A stretch of DNA of 20,178 nucleotides from positions 1-20,178 of the IMG/VR virus record IMGVR_UViG_3300025616_000050. One strand, 5' to 3'. How positions within the stretch are numbered: the first letter of the stretch is position 1; every line of letters starts with the position of its first letter. This stretch comes from a virus. The notes under the pieces were generated by a model. The model saw nothing but the letters and a program-made list of their open reading frames with translations. It had not been told where the DNA came from and ran no database searches. Below, in pieces: positions 6,836-14,429 of the stretch. A program made the position numbers and the translations under genes.

Positions 6836-7272
6836 TACATTCCAGCTAGGAACTTCTTCCATTCAATACCGTTTTTAAGTTGCCAATCTCTTGCTTTGAT
6901 TTGACCTAAGATACCTTCGAGTAGGTAGCCCATAGTCTCAAGGTATTCGATCCTAGTATTTAAAGTTATTAAATCTTGATCACCTTGAAGGAATTCATCC
7001 ATCTCATTCTTAAGTGGTTTGATTAGTTGATACTGTTGCCAGCCTAACTCGGCCAACTCTTCTCTTGATAGTTCACCGCGATAGTATCTAAACTTATTCT
7101 TACGTAGGATATTATAGTCACCTCGAGCCTTTGTAAGCTTGAGCTTGACACCTACCATAAGTTTGATATACTTGGAATGGACCTTGGCAGTCTCAGTCGA
7201 TGCTTCACCTAAGTGATTATCATCGATGACACTGTCTTGTTCCCACATCTGCTGTATCTCTTCAATATTCAT
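6835..7272 (-). CDS. uvsY: UvsY, recombination mediator
   Basis: UvsY loads the UvsX recombinase onto gp32-coated single-stranded DNA. The 145-aa length (T4 137), the N-terminal NIEEIQQMWEQDSVID segment, the basic central region and the C-terminal helix ending WKKFLAGM fit the family. Adjacency to uvsW supports the call. The ATG is preceded by GTGGG, a weak ribosome site, and a strong TATAAT promoter lies 27 nt upstream. It heads a uvsY-uvsW-Sm-like operon with overlapping starts and stops. Confidence 0.9.
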   Translation of the reverse strand: MNIEEIQQMWEQDSVIDDNHLGEASTETAKVHSKYIKLMVGVKLKLTKARGDYNILRKNKFRYYRGELSREELAELGWQQYQLIKPLKNEMDEFLQGDQDLITLNTRIEYLETMGYLLEGILGQIKARDWQLKNGIEWKKFLAGM

Positions 7273-7298
7273 AATATACCCACACCATTTAAAATTAC

Positions 7299-7328
7299 AT
7301 TATAACACAATAATTAATTAAAGTACAT
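7299..7328 (-). promoter_or_regulatory. Sigma70-like promoter upstream of uvsY
   Basis: On the minus strand GTACTT (7321-7326) and TATAAT (7299-7304) are 16 bp apart. The -10 is extended (TGT before TATAAT) and followed by G. ATGTACTTTAA is identical to the element at 715-746. T4 uvsY is also preceded by a middle promoter, so a middle-class role is plausible. Confidence 0.65.
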
Positions 7329-7331
7329 GCT

Positions 7332-7913
7332 TTAGTTTGCTGCTCCCACCGCGCTTGAAGTAGCATTAGGGTCCACAAAGTCATAGTATGTATACCTAAA
7401 TGTAGCAGTCCCAATAAGATAATTAATATCAGTAGCATTAGCTGTGAATGGTAATGACGATATTGAGGTTGGATGCAGGTCTCTAAAAAGTATGGTTTGT
7501 GTTGCTAAGTTGTTACTGCCTAATATCTCAAGCACTCCGTCTGAATAATTTCCTACCATACCACCAAACTTATTATCTTGTACTAGTGGATCTTTAGATA
7601 CTAATGCTTGATACTGTAAGTAGTTTTCCGGGAATCCTAAACCTATTAACCAATTAAATACGCCCTTATAGTTTGCAAGGTTCTCGTCTACTAAAAACTG
7701 GACAGTAAGGTCTCCAAAATGAAGCATGTCTCCAGGTACACCAATAGTTGAGAATGATGTAGGCATTTCCATAGATGGCAACTCGACCTCAGGTAGATTT
7801 GCTTCTTGACAGAAGTATGTCAAGTCTGGTAACTTTGATATTGATAACCTAAATCCGGTAGGTGATAAAGGGTTTAAATTATTAGGTATAGGACAATTTG
7901 CATTTGCTGCCAT
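7332..7913 (-). CDS. Second tail-tube-like virion protein (gp19/gp54 family candidate)
   Basis: This 193-aa protein resembles T4-type tail tube proteins: an LSISKLPDLTYFCQEANLPEVEL opening with predicted beta strands, a GDLTVQFLVDE strand, and a C-terminal TATFRYTYYDF strand like the end of gp19 here (FEVSFTYNYW). It is therefore probably a tube-fold paralog. A baseplate tube initiator (gp54-like), tube cap or gp3-like terminator are all possible. It is a stand-alone late unit: a TATAAATA promoter lies 25 nt upstream and the gp23 terminator is just beyond. The start has AAGGA about 7 nt upstream. The structural role is fairly safe; the exact homolog is not. Confidence 0.7.
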   Translation of the reverse strand: MAANANCPIPNNLNPLSPTGFRLSISKLPDLTYFCQEANLPEVELPSMEMPTSFSTIGVPGDMLHFGDLTVQFLVDENLANYKGVFNWLIGLGFPENYLQYQALVSKDPLVQDNKFGGMVGNYSDGVLEILGSNNLATQTILFRDLHPTSISSLPFTANATDINYLIGTATFRYTYYDFVDPNATSSAVGAAN

Positions 7914-7937
7914 GATGATTTCCTTAATGTTATATCT

Positions 7938-7945
7938 TATTTATA
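7938..7945 (-). promoter_or_regulatory. T4-type late promoter for the second tail-tube-like gene
   Basis: A perfect TATAAATA lies on the minus strand, 25 nt before the start codon and immediately after the gp23 terminator. It matches the gp55-dependent late promoter consensus. Confidence 0.8.
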
Positions 7946-7950
7946 TGCAA

Positions 7951-7973
7951 TAAAAAGGGACCTTTCGGTCCCC
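7951..7973 (-). terminator. Intrinsic terminator after gene 23
   Basis: On the minus strand GGGACC-GAAA-GGTCCC (7957-7972) forms a 6-bp GC-rich stem with a stable GAAA tetraloop, directly followed by TTTTTA (7951-7956). It lies 33 nt past the gp23 stop and separates the capsid transcript from the next unit. A related TCCGAAAGGA repeat lies between it and the gp23 stop, but its stem is too short to count. Confidence 0.9.
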
Positions 7974-8005
7974 TCTTATTCAATGTAGTGTCCTTTCGGA
8001 TCTTA

Positions 8006-9322
8006 TTACATTAAGTTTGTTACTGCAACCTTACGGTAGTAGTAGTTTTTGTTAGCTACGATAACGTTGTTATCTGAATTGCTATCGTCTAAGTTAACAA
8101 ATGGGTTAGCTACGATACCATAACGTGTCTTGAAGCCAATTTTTGGTTGGAATGTGTTAGGATCAACAGCTCTAACCAATTGGAGAGGAACGTATGGGCA
8201 ATAGAATAAACCAGCATCAAATGCTGATGTACCTTTGTAACCAACTACGAAGAATTGTGAACCAGATGCAGATGGATTGTTACCGCCTGAATATGGATCA
8301 ACATAAACTTTGTACTTACCATTTAAAACACCTGCAAAAGTTGTAGATGCTTCGTCAACATTTAATGATGTTGAAAGAGCTGGAGCGTAATCTAATACAC
8401 CTGCCATAGCCAATGCTGATGCAGTGTCTGATGAACAGATGATGAAATTACCACGACCTCTACGAGTTTGTTGAGCAATCGCATTAGCTTCACGTTCGAT
8501 TTGGAACAATAAGCCTTTGAATTTTTCAACAGACCAACGACCGTTAGAGTCAACGTCTAAGTCGAATGTACCAGCAGTAGCTGTACCGTATTGAGCACCA
8601 ACTTTAGCACCGTAGTAAACTGTACGGATAACTTCACGATTGATTTCAGCAAGGATTTCTGTTGAAAGGATGTTGCTTAATTCGCCTTCAGCATCTAAAC
8701 CATGAACTGATTTCAAGTCTTGAGCTAACTCGATTGAGTACTCAGCTTTAAGTGCACGTGTTTTAGCAGTTACGCTAGTTTTTTCAATTGAGAATGCCAT
8801 TGAATGGAAGTCAGCTGGTGTTGAACCTAATTGTTCAGCAGTAGCTGTTGACATACCATTAATAACGTTGTCAGTGAATGGGTTTGTGCCAGATTGAGCA
8901 GCACCAGTAGCACCAGCGAAAGCTGTATCAGCTTCGTTGAATAAAGCTTCTGTACCATCTTGTGTTGTATATTTGCTCTTCATAGCGAAGATCAAACCAG
9001 TTGGTTGTGTCATTGGTTGTACACCAGCGATGTCGTATGCAATCATTTGTGGCATTGCACGACGTACTAATGCGATAAGTACTGGATCGAAACCAGCAAC
9101 TGTACCTGTTGAAGAACCAGAACCACCTAAAGCGATACCAGAACCACCTGAGTTAGCTGGAGCTGCTTCGAAAAGAGCTTCAGCACCTTTTTGCATTTCA
9201 CGTTCTTGATTTTCTAAAAGAATCGCAGTAACTTCCTTACGGTAGTTATCTTTGATTTCTGGGAGCGAACCGTGTTCTAAGATCGGGCTCCATTTTTTTA
9301 CTAAGTCTTGACGAGTTGTCAT
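8006..9322 (-). CDS. 23: gp23, major capsid protein precursor
   Basis: gp23 forms the hexamers of the T4-type prohead and is trimmed by gp21 during maturation. At 438 aa it is shorter than T4 gp23 (521) but typical of marine T4-like phages. The N-terminal helix-rich delta segment (1-52) ends in LFE before AAPANSGG, fitting the gp21 cleavage rule (L/I-x-E). Downstream come the conserved RRAMPQMIAYDIAGVQPM and PTGLIFAMKSKY blocks. The start has AAGGA 7 nt upstream and lies 11 nt after gene 22. No late promoter occupies that short gap, so it is probably co-transcribed with gene 22 and ends at the terminator downstream. Confidence 0.97.
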   Translation of the reverse strand: MTTRQDLVKKWSPILEHGSLPEIKDNYRKEVTAILLENQEREMQKGAEALFEAAPANSGGSGIALGGSGSSTGTVAGFDPVLIALVRRAMPQMIAYDIAGVQPMTQPTGLIFAMKSKYTTQDGTEALFNEADTAFAGATGAAQSGTNPFTDNVINGMSTATAEQLGSTPADFHSMAFSIEKTSVTAKTRALKAEYSIELAQDLKSVHGLDAEGELSNILSTEILAEINREVIRTVYYGAKVGAQYGTATAGTFDLDVDSNGRWSVEKFKGLLFQIEREANAIAQQTRRGRGNFIICSSDTASALAMAGVLDYAPALSTSLNVDEASTTFAGVLNGKYKVYVDPYSGGNNPSASGSQFFVVGYKGTSAFDAGLFYCPYVPLQLVRAVDPNTFQPKIGFKTRYGIVANPFVNLDDSNSDNNVIVANKNYYYRKVAVTNLM

Positions 9323-9332
9323 TTTATTTTCC

Positions 9333-10379
9333 TTATTTAATGTTGTTGAGTACGGACATATACTTTCTGATTGAAGGATCTACAGCTTTTTCTTCTGTAA
9401 GATTTTCAACTGGAGTATCTGTTACTACAGACTCAACTAATGTTGATGCCTTGTTTGTGAAATAGTTCTCACGGATTGTCTGAACTTTCTTAGAGAATGA
9501 TTCAGCATCTTCAAAAGCTAATTCTTCAGCTAAGCCAAGGAATTTTTCTTTATCAGTTTCTGTTAAACCATCTAAAGCACCGTCGACGATTTCGTTACGA
9601 GTAGATTCATTTAAAGCTTTGTTAAGCTCAACGTTCACTGCAACTTGTTCATCTAACTTAGCTTGTAATTCAGAGATTGCTTCTTCTTGAGCACCTAATA
9701 CATCAAATTTTTCCTCAGGAATATCAATGTAGTGTTCTTCGAATAGGCCTTTTAGACCAGAAACAAAACCTTCTAAGATTTCAGATTTCATACCACTTTC
9801 AAGGGCGATTTCATTTTGTGTAAACCACTGCTCAACTATATAGTTGAGGTATCCATCAACTTTTTCAACAAGACCCTCTTGATTCTTTGCTGCTTCTTCT
9901 TGCAAGCGCGCTTCGAATTCTTCTTCAATAGTAGCGAATGCTTCGTTGATACGAGTCATTACTGCTGCTTCGAAAATAGTAGTTGCTTTTTCTTTGAATT
10001 CTTCAGTGAGTTCTTCACCGTTGAATAAAGCATCCATATCTTCTTTAAAATTAACTGCTGCACCGGCCGCTGTAGCTGGGATTGAATCCTTAGCTGTGCG
10101 AATAACTGCTTGATCACCAGCTTCAGCTTTTGCTGTAACAACGTTAGGTTTCTTAGAAGCAACTTCAGCTTCTTTTTCGTCTTCTGCATTGTTTTTAGCG
10201 TTAGCTTCATTTGGTGTTTCGCCACCGTTTGGTACTGAGTTTGTAGCTGTACGAATCACTGCTTGGTCGCCTGCTGCAGCATTCTTTGTAACCACATTCT
10301 CTTCAACAATTTCTTCCACTTGATCATCAGCTGATCTTGATTCAGCTAAGATTTGTGCAATTTTTTGTTCGATTGACAT
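9333..10379 (-). CDS. 22: gp22, prohead scaffolding core protein
   Basis: gp22 builds the internal scaffold of the prohead and is degraded by gp21 after assembly. The 348-aa protein is strongly acidic and helical, longer than T4 gp22 (269). Position between genes 21 and 23 fixes the identity. The extra length lies largely in the first 110 residues, where a 23-residue segment is duplicated (28-50 and 79-101, both containing AGDQAVIRTA). Several L/I-x-E sites (for example IFE-AAV near 140) suit gp21 processing. The ribosome site AGGAG is 6 nt before the ATG, and a TATAAATA late promoter lies 42 nt upstream. Confidence 0.92.
   Translation of the reverse strand: MSIEQKIAQILAESRSADDQVEEIVEENVVTKNAAAGDQAVIRTATNSVPNGGETPNEANAKNNAEDEKEAEVASKKPNVVTAKAEAGDQAVIRTAKDSIPATAAGAAVNFKEDMDALFNGEELTEEFKEKATTIFEAAVMTRINEAFATIEEEFEARLQEEAAKNQEGLVEKVDGYLNYIVEQWFTQNEIALESGMKSEILEGFVSGLKGLFEEHYIDIPEEKFDVLGAQEEAISELQAKLDEQVAVNVELNKALNESTRNEIVDGALDGLTETDKEKFLGLAEELAFEDAESFSKKVQTIRENYFTNKASTLVESVVTDTPVENLTEEKAVDPSIRKYMSVLNNIK
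10077..10298 (-). repeat. Duplicated coding segment inside gene 22
   Basis: Codons 28-50 (10230-10298) and 79-101 (10077-10145) encode near-identical 23-residue units, with a shared AGDQAVIRTA core and 16 of 23 positions equal. The DNA copies differ at many third positions, so the duplication is old or maintained by selection rather than fresh. Confidence 0.85.
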
Positions 10380-10420
10380 TTCTTTCTCCTAATTTGTGTA
10401 TCTTTTTACGGATATACTAT

Positions 10421-10428
10421 TATTTATA
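10421..10428 (-). promoter_or_regulatory. T4-type late promoter for genes 22-23
   Basis: A perfect TATAAATA on the minus strand lies in the 50-bp gap between gene 21 and gene 22, 42 nt before the gene 22 ATG. It would give the high expression needed for scaffold and capsid. Confidence 0.82.
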
Positions 10429-10429
10429 G

Positions 10430-11080
10430 TTATTTAATTTTCGCGAGGAATGATTGGAATGCTCTAATCTTTGCCTCTTGTAAATTTTTACTAGACGCAC
10501 GGCGGATATTCGCTTGCATTTCTCGTAAGTCTTTCTCCACAAATTTTCCATCGACCATAACCCATTCTTTAGACTCCATTACACCCTCTACGAAAGCATT
10601 AGGGGCGGACGGGTCAGCTACGATATCTGCAGCTGTCGCTAAAGTAAAATCCTTACCAACATAAGAAACATCACCTTTTTTGTCAAGTGAACCCATACCT
10701 CTAGAACTAACACCAAGTGTAGCTCCTTCATCTATGAGTGACTTAACGATCTTGCCATATGGAGTATCCATGATCTTAGCCTTACCAATGAAGTTATCAC
10801 CTTCACGTCGTAATGATTTAATCATATGAGACACTCTGTCAAGATTGATCGTTGGTGAATCAGGATGACCTAACTCGCCAAAGGCACGACTCTTGTTGAC
10901 ATATTCATCGTTATATCGTTTTACCTCATTATCAAGTATTTCTACTGGATAGATGCGGCCGTTACGATTCTTTAAGTTCGATTGAAGGAATACACCTTCA
11001 ATGAAGTATTCTTTACCTTTACCTAGTTTTTCTTCAACTAAGTATTTTACGGTCTCGGTATGTTCTTTAATTAGTTTCAT
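10430..11080 (-). CDS. 21: gp21, prohead maturation protease
   Basis: gp21 is a herpesvirus-assemblin-like serine protease that cleaves capsid and core proteins after L/I-x-E. At 216 aa it matches T4 gp21 (212). Visible are the N-terminal core with LKNRNGRIYP (36-45), the GELGHP motif with catalytic His72, and LGVSSRGMG with the Ser pair at 125-126. The basic C-terminus ends in AFQSFLAKIK, which likely mediates incorporation into the core. The ATG follows AGGATAATAAAA, 5 nt after the preceding gene. Confidence 0.94.
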   Translation of the reverse strand: MKLIKEHTETVKYLVEEKLGKGKEYFIEGVFLQSNLKNRNGRIYPVEILDNEVKRYNDEYVNKSRAFGELGHPDSPTINLDRVSHMIKSLRREGDNFIGKAKIMDTPYGKIVKSLIDEGATLGVSSRGMGSLDKKGDVSYVGKDFTLATAADIVADPSAPNAFVEGVMESKEWVMVDGKFVEKDLREMQANIRRASSKNLQEAKIRAFQSFLAKIK

Positions 11081-11085
11081 TTTTA

Positions 11086-11571
11086 TTATCCTGTGTAATC
11101 TGGGCTACCAACGATGTCTAATGCACCAACTGTAGTCTCATCATCGTAAGCACCATATTTTTCGTACTCAACTTTAGAGTAGAAACCGTCTTGTTTATGA
11201 AGGACTAGGTATCCAGTGACTGGAACTCCAGTTGCGCCTTCTTTAATGATAACTATGTCTTTATTATTTTTACGATTTTCAGTAATACCGTTTCCAACTA
11301 AGTCTAAAAATGGAGCATTTTCTGGGGCACCCGCAAAGATATTCTCGCCGTCTCTAGTAATCCTAATCGCAGAGTTAAGTTCTCCAGTAAAGATGATCTT
11401 AGCTATATTAACTACAGGACCAGTAGCGCCAGCTGCACCAGTTGCACCTAATACTTGATCTGCAGATGCTAAACTTGTAAGTGCAATTATTCCAGTAGCA
11501 CCATCAACAGTGTCTACCTTAACAACTACTTCTTTGTTAGTGTTCTTAATTATGTAGGTTAATACAGCCAT
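11086..11571 (-). CDS. Small protein with collagen-like Gly-x-x stretch, unknown function
   Basis: This 161-aa protein lies within the head-gene operon between the portal/core genes and gene 21. I do not recognise the family. It has a beta-rich N-terminus (TYIIKNTNKEVVVKV), a GATGAAGATGPV collagen-like stretch near residues 42-53, then more beta-rich sequence and an acidic C-terminus. Short collagen-like segments are common in exposed phage structural proteins, so a virion component is plausible, but this is inference. The start is well supported by GGAGAATAAAG before the ATG, two bases after the stop of the upstream gene. Confidence 0.7.
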   Translation of the reverse strand: MAVLTYIIKNTNKEVVVKVDTVDGATGIIALTSLASADQVLGATGAAGATGPVVNIAKIIFTGELNSAIRITRDGENIFAGAPENAPFLDLVGNGITENRKNNKDIVIIKEGATGVPVTGYLVLHKQDGFYSKVEYEKYGAYDDETTVGALDIVGSPDYTG

Positions 11572-11573
11572 CT

Positions 11574-12113
11574 TTATTCTCCAATTTGCTTAAGTACATC
11601 GATAAAGTTTTCTTTACTTTCTCTCATGTGCTCAATGATTTCTTGTTCTTCTTTAAATAGTTCTGTCAACTTGTCTTGAGTCGACTCATTTATAGCTATG
11701 ATAGTACCATCAGCTAACTTATAATCTATCTTACCTTCAATAAGCTTATCTAACTTATTAAGGCTTCTGATCTCTAATACGACAGGGTCTACAGTAAAAA
11801 GTTTAGAGGAAGCAAGTTCTATGTATGACTCTATTAATGTATCAGTTACTTTAATATCATGATGCTCTTTAATTATATTCGCTATCTTATTATCAGGGAT
11901 ATCTTCGTATAATTGTGTCTTAACTTGTTCTTCTATCGTTTTATTGTATTGCTTTGCTTTAACGTATTGTCTTGCTTCCTCTAAATCTGTAAAAGAAGTC
12001 TTCTCGCCATCGATAAGGATCTTACCGTTGGATGCCTGCTCGATTATATGACCATATGAATGGACACGAGCAGTAGTGCCATTTAAGGCCTTAAGAAAAC
12101 TCCCGTAGTACAT
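11574..12113 (-). CDS. Unknown 179-aa protein in the head-gene operon
   Basis: The frame starts at TAATG overlapping the preceding stop and is tightly packed with its neighbours, so it is almost certainly translated. No family is recognised. The N-terminus is mixed beta (VHSYGHIIEQASNGKILIDG) and the rest is charged and helical, with a likely coiled coil at the C-terminus (KLTELFKEEQEIIEHMRES). Position between portal and prohead protease suggests a head-assembly or core role, though it could equally be an accessory protein. Confidence 0.7.
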   Translation of the reverse strand: MYYGSFLKALNGTTARVHSYGHIIEQASNGKILIDGEKTSFTDLEEARQYVKAKQYNKTIEEQVKTQLYEDIPDNKIANIIKEHHDIKVTDTLIESYIELASSKLFTVDPVVLEIRSLNKLDKLIEGKIDYKLADGTIIAINESTQDKLTELFKEEQEIIEHMRESKENFIDVLKQIGE

Positions 12114-12385
12114 TATACTGGATTATCCTTTGTATATGTCTTAGGTCCACCCGGTTCTTGGTCACCAAACACGCCTTCTTTTTTAATCTTTTTCTTTGCT
12201 TCGTAAGCAATATTAACCTTCATTGCATCAGGTTTTGATCCATTTGGTTCTGATTTAAGGTCATCCATACCACAAGATGGGTTATAAGCAGACTCTTTTT
12301 CGCAGCCGCATTTCATCGCAGCTTCTAATAAGTCTGCATCAAGACCTAAGTCTGACACATTCATCTTGCTTAATGGATTGAACAT
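12113..12385 (-). CDS. Unknown 90-aa protein with CxC-containing N-terminus
   Basis: This short frame is linked to both neighbours by TAATG-type overlaps. It contains three cysteines: a CGC pair at 26 and 28 and a third at 38 (SCGMDD). This could be a small metal site, but no full zinc-finger pattern is present. The C-terminal half is lysine-, glycine- and proline-rich and probably unstructured. In T4, small core proteins gp67 and gp68 are encoded between genes 20 and 21, but I see no sequence reason to equate this protein with gp67. Confidence 0.65.
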   Translation of the reverse strand: MFNPLSKMNVSDLGLDADLLEAAMKCGCEKESAYNPSCGMDDLKSEPNGSKPDAMKVNIAYEAKKKIKKEGVFGDQEPGGPKTYTKDNPV

Positions 12386-12825
12386 TATTTAGCTCTCATT
12401 TTGGCGAGGATAGCACCAGCTACTCTTTCGCCTGCTTCTTTAGAACCATATTTTTTACTAGCTTTATCAGCAATTTTATGGAAGTTTTTACCAGGTTTAC
12501 CTAAGTCTTTACCTGCACGACCAGCTTTTGCTGATAATGTAGCTTCATCAACTTGTTCTTCTTCATTGATTTCCACTAAGTCTTCTTCTGTAATAGCATC
12601 TAAAATAGAATCAACTTCTTCTTCTGTTAGTTCAACTTCTTCTTCAACAATTTCTGTTTCTTCAGCAGATTGCTCAGTAGCAAACATGCCTTGAGCTACA
12701 GACACTCTCATGTCTTCTAGTCTTGTTGAGATACGTGATGCCATCTCAGCATTAAATGCTGAATTGATAGCTTCTGAATCACCTGTACTAATTGCTGCGA
12801 TTAAGTCGTTAATACCTTGGGTCAT
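12385..12825 (-). CDS. Prohead core protein, gp68-like candidate
   Basis: The 146-aa protein sits directly after the portal gene, as genes 67/68 do in T4 (gp68 is 141 aa). The N-terminal helix (NDLIAAISTGDSEAINSAFNA and following) resembles the gp68-type core protein annotated in marine T4-like phages. A long glutamate-rich middle (55-95) and a strongly basic C-terminus (KKYGSKEAGERVAGAILAKMRAK region) give it a split charge like other internal head proteins. Its ribosome site AAAGGAG lies inside the last codons of gene 20, and the start overlaps that gene's stop (TAATG). Confidence 0.65.
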   Translation of the reverse strand: MTQGINDLIAAISTGDSEAINSAFNAEMASRISTRLEDMRVSVAQGMFATEQSAEETEIVEEEVELTEEEVDSILDAITEEDLVEINEEEQVDEATLSAKAGRAGKDLGKPGKNFHKIADKASKKYGSKEAGERVAGAILAKMRAK

Positions 12826-14399
12826 TATACTTCTCCTTTAGTTTTATTAGTAGCTGGTGGTAATCCAGGTGGGTTTGGACCTGCGCCCATTCCTCCGTCG
12901 ACTGGCATACCGCCTTGCATAGTCATCATGGCCTGCATCTGTTCTTGCTCTGCATCCATTTGTTTTTGTATCTCTTCAATATCTTCTTCAGACTGCTTAA
13001 GAACGTTTCGCTTAACGTACTCTAAACTATAGAATGTACCAATGTATGGCTGCATCATGTTTAGTACGTTGATCCTATTAGTAAGGATCTCTGAATCTTT
13101 TAACTCTGCGAAGTGGTTATCTTCTTGGAAGTCAAATCTAATGTCTTGAGAGATTTGATCCCACTCGTCAGGTCTGATAATCTGTTTAGCAACTAGTTGT
13201 ACTCTTAATGCTTCTGAGAATAACGCAGAGAACTTGCGTCTAATACGTTCAATGAACTTATTGAACTTGACTTCGTCTCTTGTTATCTCGTTTGATCTGC
13301 CAAGACTGAAACCTTGATCTGGCTTCATCCTTGATACAGGTACGTTCAAGCATTGGTACAACTTGTTTTGGAAATATTGTATGTCTTCGATCTGACCGAG
13401 GTTTTGACCGCCGTTCAGGGTAGTGATCTCTGTACCCTTGCCACCTTCTCGTCGAGGCATCCAAAAGTCTTCCATCATAGAGAGGTGTTTGCGGTCATCT
13501 CTGATCTCGCCTGTTGCGGCATCATAGACAACTTTATTTCTGTACTTATTCATGATATCATTAACGTATTGCTCAGCTTTAAGCTTAGGCAAGTTACCTA
13601 CGTCAATGTAAAATATTCTTCTTTCAGGTGCTCGCGATACACGGTAGATTACCAATGCATCTTCGATCATCTTCAATTGGTTTACAGGTTTGATCGCTTT
13701 ATGTAGATACCCTAACATGGTGTTAGAGTTCTGATCGATCAAGCCTGAAGGACAATAGATTACCGAATCAATCGATAACTTAACGCCTTGACTTGTATTC
13801 TCGTTGATACCCTTATCGTTGTAGATATAGAACTCTTCTATACCAACAACGACGTCAATACCTTTATCGTTCTTACCTTTTTTGATATTCTTGATACGTC
13901 GTATCTTACGTGGATCGATGTATCTTAACTCTTGAATACCATTCTTAATGTTCTCGTTGTCAATAAGGATGTGATAGTATAGTCTACCATCCACATACCA
14001 TGACCTAAATATGTCATGACCTCTGCTGTCAAACTTATAGAGTTTAAGGATCTCTTCAAACTCGTCTTGTATCATCTTCTTGACAGAAGCGGACAACTTA
14101 ACATCGTCTAGTACGACTTCAACGATCTGTTCATTGTTATTAGCAACGATCGCTTCGTTAATGATGTCCTCTACAGCATTGTCACAATCACCGTACTGAG
14201 ATACTTCTCTGTATCGGCGGATTAAATCATTCTCGTTCTTGATAACACCTTCAAGGTCGACAGTCATGCCATAATAGGCAGCTGCAGCTCCAAGTGTAGA
14301 TATTACCGTTGAGCCGTCATCCGGCGCAGGGGTTACAACTTCTGTGCCCTGCGCACGTTTGACTTTTTTCTTTGCTATCTCGAATCCAAAGATTTCCAT
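12825..14399 (-). CDS. 20: gp20, portal vertex protein
   Basis: gp20 forms the dodecameric portal through which DNA is packaged and on which the prohead is initiated. The 524-aa length equals that of T4 gp20. Recognisable blocks include IRRYREVSQYGDCDNAV, ELRYIDPRKIRRIKNIKKG, YRVSRAPERRIFYIDVGN, and LGRSNEITRDEVKFNKFIERIR, all characteristic of the T4 portal family. The C-terminus is a Met/Gly/Pro-rich tail. The ATG has AAGG 7 nt upstream and lies 30 bp after gene 19, with no convincing promoter between them. Confidence 0.96.
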   Translation of the reverse strand: MEIFGFEIAKKKVKRAQGTEVVTPAPDDGSTVISTLGAAAAYYGMTVDLEGVIKNENDLIRRYREVSQYGDCDNAVEDIINEAIVANNNEQIVEVVLDDVKLSASVKKMIQDEFEEILKLYKFDSRGHDIFRSWYVDGRLYYHILIDNENIKNGIQELRYIDPRKIRRIKNIKKGKNDKGIDVVVGIEEFYIYNDKGINENTSQGVKLSIDSVIYCPSGLIDQNSNTMLGYLHKAIKPVNQLKMIEDALVIYRVSRAPERRIFYIDVGNLPKLKAEQYVNDIMNKYRNKVVYDAATGEIRDDRKHLSMMEDFWMPRREGGKGTEITTLNGGQNLGQIEDIQYFQNKLYQCLNVPVSRMKPDQGFSLGRSNEITRDEVKFNKFIERIRRKFSALFSEALRVQLVAKQIIRPDEWDQISQDIRFDFQEDNHFAELKDSEILTNRINVLNMMQPYIGTFYSLEYVKRNVLKQSEEDIEEIQKQMDAEQEQMQAMMTMQGGMPVDGGMGAGPNPPGLPPATNKTKGEV

Positions 14400-14429
14400 A
14401 ATATACCTTACTTAATTATAAAATACCAA

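Noticed and set aside
6836-6862. Nine-residue N-terminal extension of UvsW from ATG 6862
   Set aside because: It would overlap uvsY by 28 nt, has a poor ribosome site, and extends beyond the T4 N-terminus. The TAATG start at 6835 fits better.
7980-8005. Second hairpin-like TCCGAAAGGA after gene 23
   Set aside because: The stem is only three base pairs and has no T-tract, so I did not count it as a second terminator.
9959-10225. 88-codon frame overlapping gene 22 in another minus frame
   Set aside because: The Lys/Leu/Gln-rich translation is a frameshifted reading of the repetitive scaffold gene.
14413-14420. TATAATTA, 7 of 8 match to the late promoter, before gene 20
   Set aside because: Only 13 nt from the ATG, it would leave a leader too short to include the AAGG ribosome site.
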